Part shown: piece after piece, positions 1-7,894 of the stretch
Layout of the letters: each line of letters opens with the position of its first letter
Numbering within the stretch: the first letter of the stretch is position 1
From: Verrucomicrobiota bacterium
Lineage (GTDB): Bacteria; Verrucomicrobiota; Verrucomicrobiia; Chthoniobacterales; UBA10450
Length of the DNA stretch: 19,763 nucleotides
Direction of reading: 5' to 3'
Assembly: GCA_003219355.1 (NCBI GenBank)
Contig: QHOQ01000069.1
Coordinates: 1 to 19,763, forward strand
Made by a program: the position numbers and the translations under genes
The notes under the pieces: model-generated
Seen by the model: the letters and a program-made list of their open reading frames with translations, nothing else
The model's database searches: none
Told to the model about the DNA's origin: nothing

Positions 1-533
1 GAACTAGTCCGAATTCATTAAAATCCCCGGCGGATGCTCAGACAGGCTATACATTGCGCCGGCCCCTGCCTACTAAGGGCAATGTCTCGAGTGGTCCTCA
101 AACCCCCAATGGGTCAACCTCGAGGGTTGCAATCAGATCGTCGTGACGCTCCCAAAGACTTCCCAAAGAAGGCTGCAATCGCTGCAGTATGAACAATTAT
201 CAGATTGACGCGCGGTTCATCGTTGGTAATCCCAATATCCTATCATATGAATCTATCGTAACATGTTAAACAACTGACCTAAAGCGCATATATGTCCGCT
301 GATAACATATAATGTAGGGGACGCGAATAACTCTGTTCAATTATCAGAATTCAAGGCTTATTAGCCCGGTTTTCTCGGTTAACTAATTTTGCCTATGAAA
401 CAAGGGCCAGTTTTGGGCGGCCACGTTGTTCTGAAACCGTGGAATCGAACGCGGGCGCGCCTTTCCGATCCTTGACGCCGCCCCGGCCGATGCTAGCGTC
501 GGGCGCTTAACACGACGAACAACCTGCAAAATC
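1..533. other. Intergenic region without a recognisable gene
   Basis: No reading frame here looks like a protein. Positions 180-400 are clearly more A+T-rich than the rest of the window, as expected of a regulatory region. Visible structure: two CTCGAG sites (86-91 and 119-124), the second at the centre of a CAACC/GGTTG inverted repeat (115-129); an 11-base direct repeat CAATTATCAGA (194-204 and 338-348); a TATAAT hexamer at 308-313 without a good -35 partner; and a near-palindrome just before the first gene (487-502). The promoter of the gene at 534 should lie here, but I cannot place it. Confidence 0.6.
487..502. promoter_or_regulatory. Near-perfect 16-bp dyad upstream of the secreted-protein gene
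   Basis: CCGATGCTAGCGTCGG reads as a palindrome centred on GCTAGC with one mismatched (G-U capable) pair. It ends 31 bases before the ATG at 534. The position suits an operator or a leader hairpin; the role is inference only. Confidence 0.25.
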
Positions 534-1025
534 ATGAACTTTTCTCGCGGCGCCTTCCGACAACACCTCACGCTAACCATTTTATTGTTCCTGGCCTCTG
601 GAACGCCAGTCGTTATGGCACAAGATACTTCCAGTGGCAGCATTCAGCAGATGATGTCACCAGAAGAATTTACCGCGGCTGGCCTGAACAAGCTTTCACC
701 GGAGGAGCTTCAAAAACTCGATGCCTGGTTGCAAGGATACCGAGAAACTACCGAGAAAAAGACTGAGAAGAAGGTCAAGCAATCATTCTTCAAATTTGGG
801 GAACCGATGTTGAGCCGCGTCGATGGTTCGTTTGGCGGTCTAAAGGGCCGGACCCTGATTAAGTTGGAAGACGGAACGGTTTGGAAACAAGCCAACATTG
901 ACGATCACTATGGCCCGAGTCCCATCGATCATCCCGGTGCGGAAGTTGTTCATACGGGTCTTGGTTACAAGATGCGAATTCAGGGTGTGCCGGAATTTTA
1001 CGTCAACCCGGCGCCCACCCACTGA
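534..1025 (+). CDS. Secreted hypothetical protein
   Basis: A 163-residue protein of unknown function. The N-terminus is a typical Sec signal peptide: a basic stretch (R5, R9), a hydrophobic core at about residues 11-20, and a probable signal peptidase I site after VMA at residue 29. The mature part starts with a helical, charged segment (SPEELQKLDAWL at about 54-65, followed by a Lys/Glu-rich stretch) and then a beta-rich part, RTLIKLEDGTVWKQ, at about residues 105-118. I recall similar small exported proteins with the SPEELQ.LD.WL segment and a LE.G.VW motif in many Gram-negative bacteria, without a known function. The ATG at 534 is chosen because it opens directly into the signal peptide; no Shine-Dalgarno sequence precedes it. 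Its TGA stop touches the stop of the convergent aspartate kinase gene. Confidence 0.75.
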   Translation: MNFSRGAFRQHLTLTILLFLASGTPVVMAQDTSSGSIQQMMSPEEFTAAGLNKLSPEELQKLDAWLQGYRETTEKKTEKKVKQSFFKFGEPMLSRVDGSFGGLKGRTLIKLEDGTVWKQANIDDHYGPSPIDHPGAEVVHTGLGYKMRIQGVPEFYVNPAPTH

Positions 1026-2276
1026 TCAGGCAAGCGGCTGCATCGCGCTGGCGGCTGCGGCCGGATTCGCCAGGCCAAATTCTTGGTGGGTTAATTGCGC
1101 GGCGCGCTCAAGGTCCTTTTCATCGATAATGACCGCAATCTTAATTTCCGAGGTGGACACCAGCTGGATGTTGATCCCGGCCTTGCCGAGGCATTCGAAC
1201 AGATGCGCTGCCACGCCTGAGTGCGAGCGCATACCGATTCCTACCACGCTCAACTTGGCCATGCCGCTTGCCGTGTTCAAACGCTTCGCGCCGATCTCGC
1301 CGACTACTGGCATCAAAATTTTTCGGGCATTCTCCAGTTCATCTTCGTGAATCGTGAATGAAATGTCGGTCGTTCCGCCGATCGACGCATTTTGCACAAT
1401 CATGTCCACAATGATGTGTGCTGCGGCAATATTCGAAAAAATCCGACCGGCGATTCCCGGTTCGTCACGGACTCCCGCAATGGTGAGTTTTGCTTGATGG
1501 CGGTCGAGACTGATTCCGCGAATCACCACGTCTTCCATGCTGGTGGTCTCTTCTTTCGCGATTGTCCCTGCGCGCCTATTGAAGGTCGACCGGACTTCGA
1601 ATTCGACTCCGAACTTTTTTGCAAATTCAACGGCGCGCGATTGCACGACCTTTGATCCAGCACTGGCCATTTCGAGCAGCTCGTCATAGGCGATCTCGTC
1701 GAGTTTTTTTGCAGCGAGAACGGCCCGCGGGTCGCAAGTGAAGACCCCGTCGACGTCGGTAAAAATCTGGCAGACATCCGCATTCAACGCCCCGGCGAGC
1801 GCAATTGCCGTCAAATCCGAGCCGCCACGCCCAAGCGTAGTTGTTTCTCCTTCTGGTGTCTGACCTTGAAAGCCAGCCACAATGACGATGTAGTCCTCCG
1901 ACAGCATCTCGTGAATCTGCTTTGGACTAATGTTTGCGATCCGGGCCTTGGAGTGGTTACGGTCGGTCAAGATTCCCGCTTGAGCGCCGGTCAATGAGAT
2001 AGCTGTTCCGCCGAGCGCGTTCACGGCCATCGTGGTCAGGGCAGTGGCGGCATGTTCGCCAGTTGCGAGCAAAATATCGAGTTCGCGGTCGGTTGGATGG
2101 GGCGAGACAGCCCGCGCCAGCTTTATCAACTCATCGGTTACTCCCGCCATCGCCGAGATGACTGCCACGACACGACAACCTTCGCGCTGCGTCTCAATGA
2201 TTCGACGTGCTACGTTACAAATTCGCTCAGGAGTCGCGACCGAAGTGCCGCCATATTTTTGAACGATCAGACGCAT
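1026..2276 (-). CDS. lysC: Aspartate kinase (aspartokinase)
   Basis: Phosphorylates L-aspartate with ATP, the first committed step towards lysine, threonine, methionine and diaminopimelate, in the cytosol. The 416-residue length is normal for a monofunctional enzyme. Visible motifs: KYGGTSV at residues 7-13 (nucleotide/aspartate binding), GRGGSD at 149-154 and TDVDGVFTCDPR at 173-184. Two ACT domains follow, at about 264-335 and 340-410, the second with VGIGMRSHSGVA and STSEIKI; these are the usual sites of feedback inhibition by lysine and/or threonine. The ATG at 2276 places KYGGTSV at the standard distance from the N-terminus. It lies 96 bp downstream of thrC on the same strand, so the two may be co-transcribed, although a possible hairpin terminator lies between them. 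No homoserine dehydrogenase gene is present in the window. Confidence 0.95.
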   Translation of the reverse strand: MRLIVQKYGGTSVATPERICNVARRIIETQREGCRVVAVISAMAGVTDELIKLARAVSPHPTDRELDILLATGEHAATALTTMAVNALGGTAISLTGAQAGILTDRNHSKARIANISPKQIHEMLSEDYIVIVAGFQGQTPEGETTTLGRGGSDLTAIALAGALNADVCQIFTDVDGVFTCDPRAVLAAKKLDEIAYDELLEMASAGSKVVQSRAVEFAKKFGVEFEVRSTFNRRAGTIAKEETTSMEDVVIRGISLDRHQAKLTIAGVRDEPGIAGRIFSNIAAAHIIVDMIVQNASIGGTTDISFTIHEDELENARKILMPVVGEIGAKRLNTASGMAKLSVVGIGMRSHSGVAAHLFECLGKAGINIQLVSTSEIKIAVIIDEKDLERAAQLTHQEFGLANPAAAASAMQPLA

Positions 2277-2312
2277 GCCATGAACAGATTATGAAGCAGG
2301 AATGCAAAGTTC

Positions 2313-2345
2313 CAAAATAAACGCTGGCTGCCTGCATCGCAGCCA
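2313..2345 (-). terminator. Possible intrinsic terminator/attenuator between thrC and lysC
   Basis: On the minus strand a 7-bp G+C-rich stem (TGGCTGC / GCAGCCA, 7-nt loop) begins 27 nt after the thrC stop codon. Three bases later comes the T-rich run TTTATTTT. This resembles a modest Rho-independent terminator and could partly uncouple lysC from thrC. The T tract is interrupted, so termination may be incomplete. Confidence 0.4.
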
Positions 2346-2372
2346 CCGCTGTCCATGCAGCGCCAATGTCGT

Positions 2373-3551
2373 CTACAGCCTGATAGCACGCTGCACATCG
2401 TTCACGGTTGCCGGGACCGATTTCAATTCCTTCATGCGCTCAATGATTACATCTGGATCTTTCAATCCGTGTCCCGTAACCGTGCAAAGAATCCGGCTCT
2501 CCTCTGGGATTTTCTGAAATGCATACGCCGTGTCATTTGATTCGCAGCATTTGAAAACTCCGGCAACGGTGGCCGCGCTTGCCGGTTCTACAAAAATTCC
2601 CTCGTGCCGCGCTAACCATGTCTGCGCAGCGATAATTTCTTCGTCATAAATAATGTCAATCGCACCGTGCGATTCGGCTATTGCAGCACCGGCTTGTTTC
2701 CAACTGGCCGGGTTGCCGATGCGAATCGCAGACGCAATCGTTTCCGGTTTTTCAATAATCCGGTCGTGAAAAATTGGCGCTGCGCCTGACGCCTGAAAGC
2801 CAATCAATACCGGCAACTTCATCGATCTTTGACACGCCTGGTATTCTCGATATCCCGCCCAATACGCGGTGATGTTTCCGGCATTGCCTATCGGCAGCAA
2901 ATGAAAATCGGGCGCGTTGCCCAGAGTATCGACAATTTCAAATGCGGCGGTCTTTTGCCCCGCGATCCGATCCGGGTTAATCGAATTTACGATGGCAAAG
3001 TCATTGTGGTGGGAGATCTCGCGCACAATTCGGAGCGCATCGTCAAAACTCCCTTCAACAGCGATGATTTTTGCTCCATACGCAAAAGCTTGCAGCAATT
3101 TGCCTCTTGCGATTTTTCCCGCGGGCAGGATCACGACGCACAAAATTCCAGCGCGCGCTGCATAAGCAGCCGCTGAAGCCGAAGTGTTTCCTGTGGACGC
3201 GCAAATCAGCGCAGTTGCGCCCTGTTCCAGCGCCTTGGATACGGCCACGGTCATACCACGATCCTTGAACGACCCCGTTGGGTTTACTCCTTCGTTCTTA
3301 ATGAAAACTTCACAGCTGCGACCAACCCGTTTGCTCAGTTGCGGACAATAAATCAGCGGCGTATCCCCCTCGCCCAACGAAACAATCGGCGTGCTCTCGC
3401 TGATCGGGAGAAAATCGCGATAGCGAGCGATCACGCCGGCGCTCTGTTCAGAGCACGCGATTGTAGGGCAACCGCTCCGGTTGCCAACCGAGCGTAGGGC
3501 AGGCGAAGCACCCGTCCTACAGTTTTCTGCTTCGAAGGAATCAGTGGACAT
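2373..3551 (-). CDS. thrC: Threonine synthase (PLP-dependent)
   Basis: Converts O-phospho-L-homoserine to L-threonine, the last step of threonine synthesis. The PLP lysine lies in NPTGSFKDRG (K96 from the ATG at 3551). CASTGNTSASAAAYAARAG, the phosphate-loop-like PIGNAGNITAYW and IRIGNPASW match the Bacillus-type ThrC closely. That family is about 350 residues and begins near a GxI..Y..FLP motif, here GVIARYRDFLP starting at residue 39. The ATG at 3551 gives 392 residues, so there are about 38 extra at the N-terminus, of which about 20 are encoded by a palindromic repeat (3462-3521). An internal GTG at 3434 would give the standard 353-residue protein with the repeat in the leader. A TTG at 3569 is also in frame. 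None of the three has a clear Shine-Dalgarno. Function is certain; the start is not. Confidence 0.93.
   Translation of the reverse strand: MSTDSFEAENCRTGASPALRSVGNRSGCPTIACSEQSAGVIARYRDFLPISESTPIVSLGEGDTPLIYCPQLSKRVGRSCEVFIKNEGVNPTGSFKDRGMTVAVSKALEQGATALICASTGNTSASAAAYAARAGILCVVILPAGKIARGKLLQAFAYGAKIIAVEGSFDDALRIVREISHHNDFAIVNSINPDRIAGQKTAAFEIVDTLGNAPDFHLLPIGNAGNITAYWAGYREYQACQRSMKLPVLIGFQASGAAPIFHDRIIEKPETIASAIRIGNPASWKQAGAAIAESHGAIDIIYDEEIIAAQTWLARHEGIFVEPASAATVAGVFKCCESNDTAYAFQKIPEESRILCTVTGHGLKDPDVIIERMKELKSVPATVNDVQRAIRL
3462..3521. repeat. 60-nt REPIN-like palindromic element in the thrC 5' end
   Basis: The element starts with TGTAGGGC and ends with the inverted copy CGTCCTACA. Inside are two GTAG-headed palindromes: one at 3463-3485 with a perfect 8-bp stem (GGCAACCG, loop CTC, CGGTTGCC) and one at 3494-3520 with GTAGG/CCTAC ends and an imperfect stem. 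GTAG plus an imperfect palindrome is the hallmark of bacterial REP sequences, and an inverted pair is a REPIN. The length is exactly 20 codons, and the thrC frame reads through it without a stop. No RAYT transposase gene is in the window, so mobility is inferred. Confidence 0.7.
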
Positions 3552-3635
3552 GCGGAAAAGGCTTTGCAAAGGGTGCCTGAATCTCGTTCCTTTAGCAACG
3601 CGCGCTCGGGCTTATTCGTACAGGATCGACATCGT

Positions 3636-6600
3636 ATGGCTTCGCTAGACAAGGAAACTAAACTTCGCCTTCTCAAAACGATCCTGGAGAGCCGCCATGC
3701 AGATCTGCGCGAGCAGAATCTGAATCGCCAGGGCAAAGGACATTTTCACGTTTCAGGAATGGGCCACGAGGCGCTGGCCGCGATCTCATTTCTCATGGAG
3801 CCGGACGATTACATCGTGCCGTACTATCGCGACCGCGGTCTCATTCTCGGGCGCGGCGTAACTACAGGCGAACTTGGTCTCGAATATTTCGCAAAACGGA
3901 ATACCGGAAGCAGCGGGCGGCAAATGCCGTCGCATTATAGCAATGCGGACCTGCATATCTGGAGTGTGCCGACGCCGACCGGTTCGCAACTTCTCCCCGC
4001 CTGTGGAATTGCTTGGGGCATTCAACTGGACGGCAAGAACAACTTAGTCGTGACCACAGTCGGCGACGCCGCGACCCGCCAGGGAGATTTCTTCGAGGCT
4101 ATTTCTTTCGCGAAGGAAAAGAAACTACCTCTCCTTTTTGTCGTTGAAGACAACGCTTACGGCATTAGCATGCCCACCCGGAAGACCAATCCGCTGGTGC
4201 TCGGCGTCCTTCAGGCAAGCGATTGGCAGCAAATCGATGGCCGCGATGTGCAGAAAGTTTATGAGGCGGCGAGCGTGGCGATGGAAAAAATTCGCGCTGG
4301 CGAAGGCCCATCATTTTTCTGGATAAAAATGGAACGCCTTTCCAGTCACACCAGTTCAGACGATCAAAAACTTTACCGCGGCGCAGAAGAATTACAGGAG
4401 CTCGAAAAATGCGATCCGCTTAAATGCTGGAAGGACCAATTGATCGAGGAAGGTGAGATCACCGCCGAGGAATTCGCAAAGATCGATAATGAAATCAAGG
4501 AGCGCATTCGCGGCGAGTACAGCGAAGCGGAGAAAGCCGAGGACCCTTCGCCTAACGAGCTTCTCACTAATGTCAGCAAATCACCGCCCAAGATCGATGA
4601 GGAGATCCTACCGCCGGGTAAATATCGCATCGGTGACACCGTCAATAAGACGTTGCGCGCGGGTCTCAAGGAAGACCCGCGACGCATCATTTTCGGCGAA
4701 GACATCGAAGATCCGAAAGGAGGCGTGTTCCGCCTTACGCAGAAACTCTCAACCGAATTCCCAAAACAAGTTTTCAATTCGCCGCTCGCCGAATCGACTA
4801 TTCTCGGGGTTGCCTGTGGTCTAGCTGCATACGGTAAGCGCCCGGTCTTCGAGCTCCAGTTTATTGATTTCATTTACCCGGGGTTCAACCAGCTCGTCAC
4901 CAACATTTCGACATTGCGCTGGCGGTCGTTTGGCAATTGGAAATGTCCGGCTGTGATCTATGCGCCGTATGGCGCTTATCTGCCCGGCGGAAGCTTATGG
5001 CACAGCCAGGCAAATGAGTCGGTGTTCGCGCATTATCCCGGCCTGAATGTCGTCATCCCGAGCACACCGGACGACGCAGCTGGATTGCTTTGGACAGCGA
5101 TGCACACGGACGATCCAGTGATGTTTCTTATTCCAAAACACATGCTTTGGGCTGAACACGAATACGCGAGGCCCATTCGCTCTATCCCGCTGGGTCAGGC
5201 CCGGAAACGTGCGGACGGCTCTGACGTTACCTTGATCGCGTGGGGAAACGCGGTCGAGAAATCGCTCGAAGCAATCGTAAAAATCGAAAACGAAACGAGC
5301 GTTGAGTTGATCGATCTGCGCTCGATTGTGCCGTGGGACCGTGTTGTGATCGAAGAATCTGTGGGCAAGACCGGCCGGCTAGTTGTCGTGCAGGAAGACA
5401 CGGAAAACTGCAGTGTCGGTCAAATGATCATTTCGCACGTGATCGCTAAGCCGGAGATCTGGAATGAAATGATTAGTCCACCGATTCTCGTCAGCAAAGC
5501 CAACGTCATGATCGGTTACAATCCGATTTACGAATATGCGGCGTTGCCAGACGTGGAGCGCATCGTCGCCGCAATTCGCAAGTCAGTCGCGACAAAAAAG
5601 GAACGGCCTGCTGCTGTAGCCGCTGGTGTTGACCGCGGGCGAACGCGCGTGGAAGCCGTGCCTGTAAAACCGGAATCACCGATCCCGGCTACAACGGAAA
5701 TCACCAAAGAGCGCAGACAAAGCATCACCGTTCCCGTGATGGGTGAAGGAATTCGGAATGCAAAAATTGTTTCACTTTTGAAAAAGCCCGGCGACGCGAT
5801 CGCACTCGATGATGACCTGTGCGAAGTCGAAACGGACAAAGCCGTTTATCCGATTCAGTCGTCTTTTGCCGGCGTAATGGGCGAATGGAAAACAAAAGTG
5901 GGCGCCACGGTCGAAATTGGCCAGGAACTCGGCACCATTCTCGCGGGCGAACCGTCATTTGCCGACCAATTTCAAGCGGCAGCGAAAACATCGCCAGACG
6001 GAAAACAAACACCTGTAGAAGCAACCGCGCCGACTGCGGAACTGCCCGATCGCGCGCGACACGCCGCCTACCACAGGATCGAACCGGCTCTTTCGCCAAC
6101 GATTACCCGCAAACTCAGCCGGGTTATTCCTGCCAATCTGCAAATCGACGCGCGCTGGGACGCGGTTCAAAAAGCGCGCGATATTGCGAAAAAGAAAAAT
6201 GGAAAGAATGCCCCCTCCCCCTCTGTGATGATCGCCTGGGCAGTTGTGCGTGCGATGGAAAAGCACGCGCCGTTCCGTCGTTTGATTCTTGAGGACGATC
6301 GCATCATCGAGAATGACGATTTCGACCTGGGCATCGCCGTCGCATTGGAAGGCGATCGCCTCGCGACCGCAGTGATCGCGCAAGCTAACAAGAGAAACTG
6401 GCCGGAGTTCGTGAGAATTTATTATGAAACGGTGGATGCAACCCGTGGCGGCCGGGTTGATGCGATGAACGCGCCAGTGGTCATCACAAGCTTAGGTGCA
6501 TTTGGCGTCAGAGCTGGCGCGCCCATCGTCGTGCCGCCATCTGTTGGCACGCTCTTTGTGGGCAGTGCCCATTGCGAAATGATCTCAAACGGAAAGAAAA

Positions 6601-6728
6601 AAAACGAGACCGCCGAAGTGATCACACTTTCGCTCACATTTGATCACCGGATCGTTAACGGCGCCGGCGCCGCCAATTTCGTCCACGAAATCAAAGAGCA
6701 GATCGAACGATTCAAGATTCCAAATTGA
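3636..6728 (+). CDS. Fused 2-oxoacid dehydrogenase E1alpha-E1beta-E2 (branched-chain-like)
   Basis: One 1030-residue chain carries parts usually made by three genes. E1alpha spans residues 1 to about 325, with the thiamine-diphosphate motif GDAATRQGDF (143-152) closing on EDNAYG, and a SHTSSDD..LYR loop (about 234-247) like that of branched-chain 2-oxoacid dehydrogenases. E1beta spans about 328-650 (GEDIEDPKGGVF, LAEST, GGSLWHSQ). A lipoyl domain spans about 696-772, with the lipoylated lysine K735 in ETDKAV. The E2 acyltransferase core runs from about 815 to the end. I see no peripheral subunit-binding domain. The E2 motif usually written DHRxxDG is DHRIVNG here, with Asn1008 for Asp after catalytic His1004; such variants exist in the family. 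The ATG at 3636 is preferred over an upstream in-frame TTG at 3564 because the TTG extension overlaps thrC. It should oxidatively decarboxylate 2-oxoacids to acyl-CoA, with an E3 supplied elsewhere. Substrate is inferred. Confidence 0.88.
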   Translation: MASLDKETKLRLLKTILESRHADLREQNLNRQGKGHFHVSGMGHEALAAISFLMEPDDYIVPYYRDRGLILGRGVTTGELGLEYFAKRNTGSSGRQMPSHYSNADLHIWSVPTPTGSQLLPACGIAWGIQLDGKNNLVVTTVGDAATRQGDFFEAISFAKEKKLPLLFVVEDNAYGISMPTRKTNPLVLGVLQASDWQQIDGRDVQKVYEAASVAMEKIRAGEGPSFFWIKMERLSSHTSSDDQKLYRGAEELQELEKCDPLKCWKDQLIEEGEITAEEFAKIDNEIKERIRGEYSEAEKAEDPSPNELLTNVSKSPPKIDEEILPPGKYRIGDTVNKTLRAGLKEDPRRIIFGEDIEDPKGGVFRLTQKLSTEFPKQVFNSPLAESTILGVACGLAAYGKRPVFELQFIDFIYPGFNQLVTNISTLRWRSFGNWKCPAVIYAPYGAYLPGGSLWHSQANESVFAHYPGLNVVIPSTPDDAAGLLWTAMHTDDPVMFLIPKHMLWAEHEYARPIRSIPLGQARKRADGSDVTLIAWGNAVEKSLEAIVKIENETSVELIDLRSIVPWDRVVIEESVGKTGRLVVVQEDTENCSVGQMIISHVIAKPEIWNEMISPPILVSKANVMIGYNPIYEYAALPDVERIVAAIRKSVATKKERPAAVAAGVDRGRTRVEAVPVKPESPIPATTEITKERRQSITVPVMGEGIRNAKIVSLLKKPGDAIALDDDLCEVETDKAVYPIQSSFAGVMGEWKTKVGATVEIGQELGTILAGEPSFADQFQAAAKTSPDGKQTPVEATAPTAELPDRARHAAYHRIEPALSPTITRKLSRVIPANLQIDARWDAVQKARDIAKKKNGKNAPSPSVMIAWAVVRAMEKHAPFRRLILEDDRIIENDDFDLGIAVALEGDRLATAVIAQANKRNWPEFVRIYYETVDATRGGRVDAMNAPVVITSLGAFGVRAGAPIVVPPSVGTLFVGSAHCEMISNGKKKNETAEVITLSLTFDHRIVNGAGAANFVHEIKEQIERFKIPN

Positions 6729-6762
6729 GTAGCGCGCCCTGCCAACTTTTCAGCCGCTTAGA

Positions 6763-7737
6763 TCATCCTCCCGGTAGAGCCGCGCCTTCATCGGGCTGTC
6801 GCGTTACTCGCTCGATCACTTCGGCTTTGCGGAAAATCATCCAGACACCGGCAAGGACCAAACAAGCACCCAGAAGCGACGATAGAGAAAACTTTTCCCC
6901 GCCGACGGCCCAGCCCAACATGACAGCGCCAGGCGGCGTGATCAACGAGACTGTTTGCAACCTGGCCACCGACATTCGCGGCAGAAGCCAGTAAAGAAGC
7001 AGAAACGTGAGCGCAGAACCGATCACCGCGAGATACAGCAAACAAAAGATCGACAACGCGCTCCAGTGGAAGCGCAGCGGATTGCCTTCCACCACGAATC
7101 CAGTCACCAGCAATGGCGCTGCCCCAAAAATCATCTGCCAGGCCGCAATCATTCCTGGCGCCACCCGCAGCACGCGTGCTTTAAGTAACACGTTCGAGAA
7201 GGCCGCGAGCGCTCCTCCGAAGACAATGCCGAGTCCACCCCAGAATGCCATCGGTCCGTTGAAACCGAGCAGCCGCGCGCAAATGATCGTCACTCCGCCG
7301 AGTGCGAGCAGCGAGCCTGCGACTTTCTGCACCCGCAACGGCTCGGCGGGAAGCATTAGATGGGCGAACACCATGCCAAAGATCGGAATTGTCGCCTGCA
7401 ATACCGCGGCTAGACCGGACGAAACATAAAGCTCACCCCAAAAGAGCAGACCGTAGTTGACGGCAAACATCAGGACGCCGGTAAAAGCGAGAAGGACGTA
7501 ATCGGAGGCGCGCTGCGGCAGTAACCGGACGCGCCCAGCTGACACTGCCAGAAGAACGATGACCGCGATCACAAAACGTATCGCGGCGTAGGAAATCGGC
7601 GGCAGATCGCGCAACCCTACTTTTATGACCAACCAGGTCGAGCTCCAGACGATACAAAGCGTCAGCCATGCCATCGGCACACCCCATCCGGCTTTTGGCC
7701 GTAAATCCTTTTTCCATTGAGAAATGATGGCCGTCAT
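6763..7737 (-). CDS. DMT-superfamily (EamA) membrane transporter
   Basis: A 324-residue inner-membrane protein with about ten hydrophobic segments arranged as two repeated EamA halves (about residues 20-150 and 160-305). The first helix has the WSSTWLVIKVGL pattern common at the start of EamA proteins, and the second half ends in SSLLGACLVLAGVWMI, the usual last helix. Family members export or import amino acids, sugars or other small metabolites; nothing here shows which. The tail after residue 308 is polar and probably cytoplasmic. It converges on the dehydrogenase gene with a 34-bp gap that holds no clear terminator hairpin. The ATG at 7737 gives a short basic N-terminal tail before the first helix. 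No good Shine-Dalgarno is visible. Confidence 0.9.
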   Translation of the reverse strand: MTAIISQWKKDLRPKAGWGVPMAWLTLCIVWSSTWLVIKVGLRDLPPISYAAIRFVIAVIVLLAVSAGRVRLLPQRASDYVLLAFTGVLMFAVNYGLLFWGELYVSSGLAAVLQATIPIFGMVFAHLMLPAEPLRVQKVAGSLLALGGVTIICARLLGFNGPMAFWGGLGIVFGGALAAFSNVLLKARVLRVAPGMIAAWQMIFGAAPLLVTGFVVEGNPLRFHWSALSIFCLLYLAVIGSALTFLLLYWLLPRMSVARLQTVSLITPPGAVMLGWAVGGEKFSLSSLLGACLVLAGVWMIFRKAEVIERVTRQPDEGAALPGG

Positions 7738-7894
7738 CGCACGACTTTGGGATGCCTGTTTACTTTTCGCAAAGTTTAGAAGGCGCCAGGTTCCTTCGCG
7801 AAGTGAAACAATAAATTTTCGAACGGTATATCAGTCGAGTTGCTCAGGGACTTCGTGCGCTTACGTCCAACGCGCGCCTGCGCTTCGTAGTTTT

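Noticed and set aside
308..313. TATAAT as the -10 box of a promoter for the gene at 534
   Set aside because: No acceptable -35 hexamer lies 16-18 bases upstream, and the leader would exceed 200 bases. The region is A+T-rich, so a chance match is likely.
898..1350. A 150-codon plus-strand frame crossing the 3' ends of two genes
   Set aside because: It lies antisense to the conserved ACT domains of lysC and has no protein-like features.
3564..3635. N-terminal extension of the E1-E2 fusion from a TTG
   Set aside because: The added 24 residues overlap the thrC start region and look random. MASLDKETKLRLL from 3636 is a natural E1alpha start.
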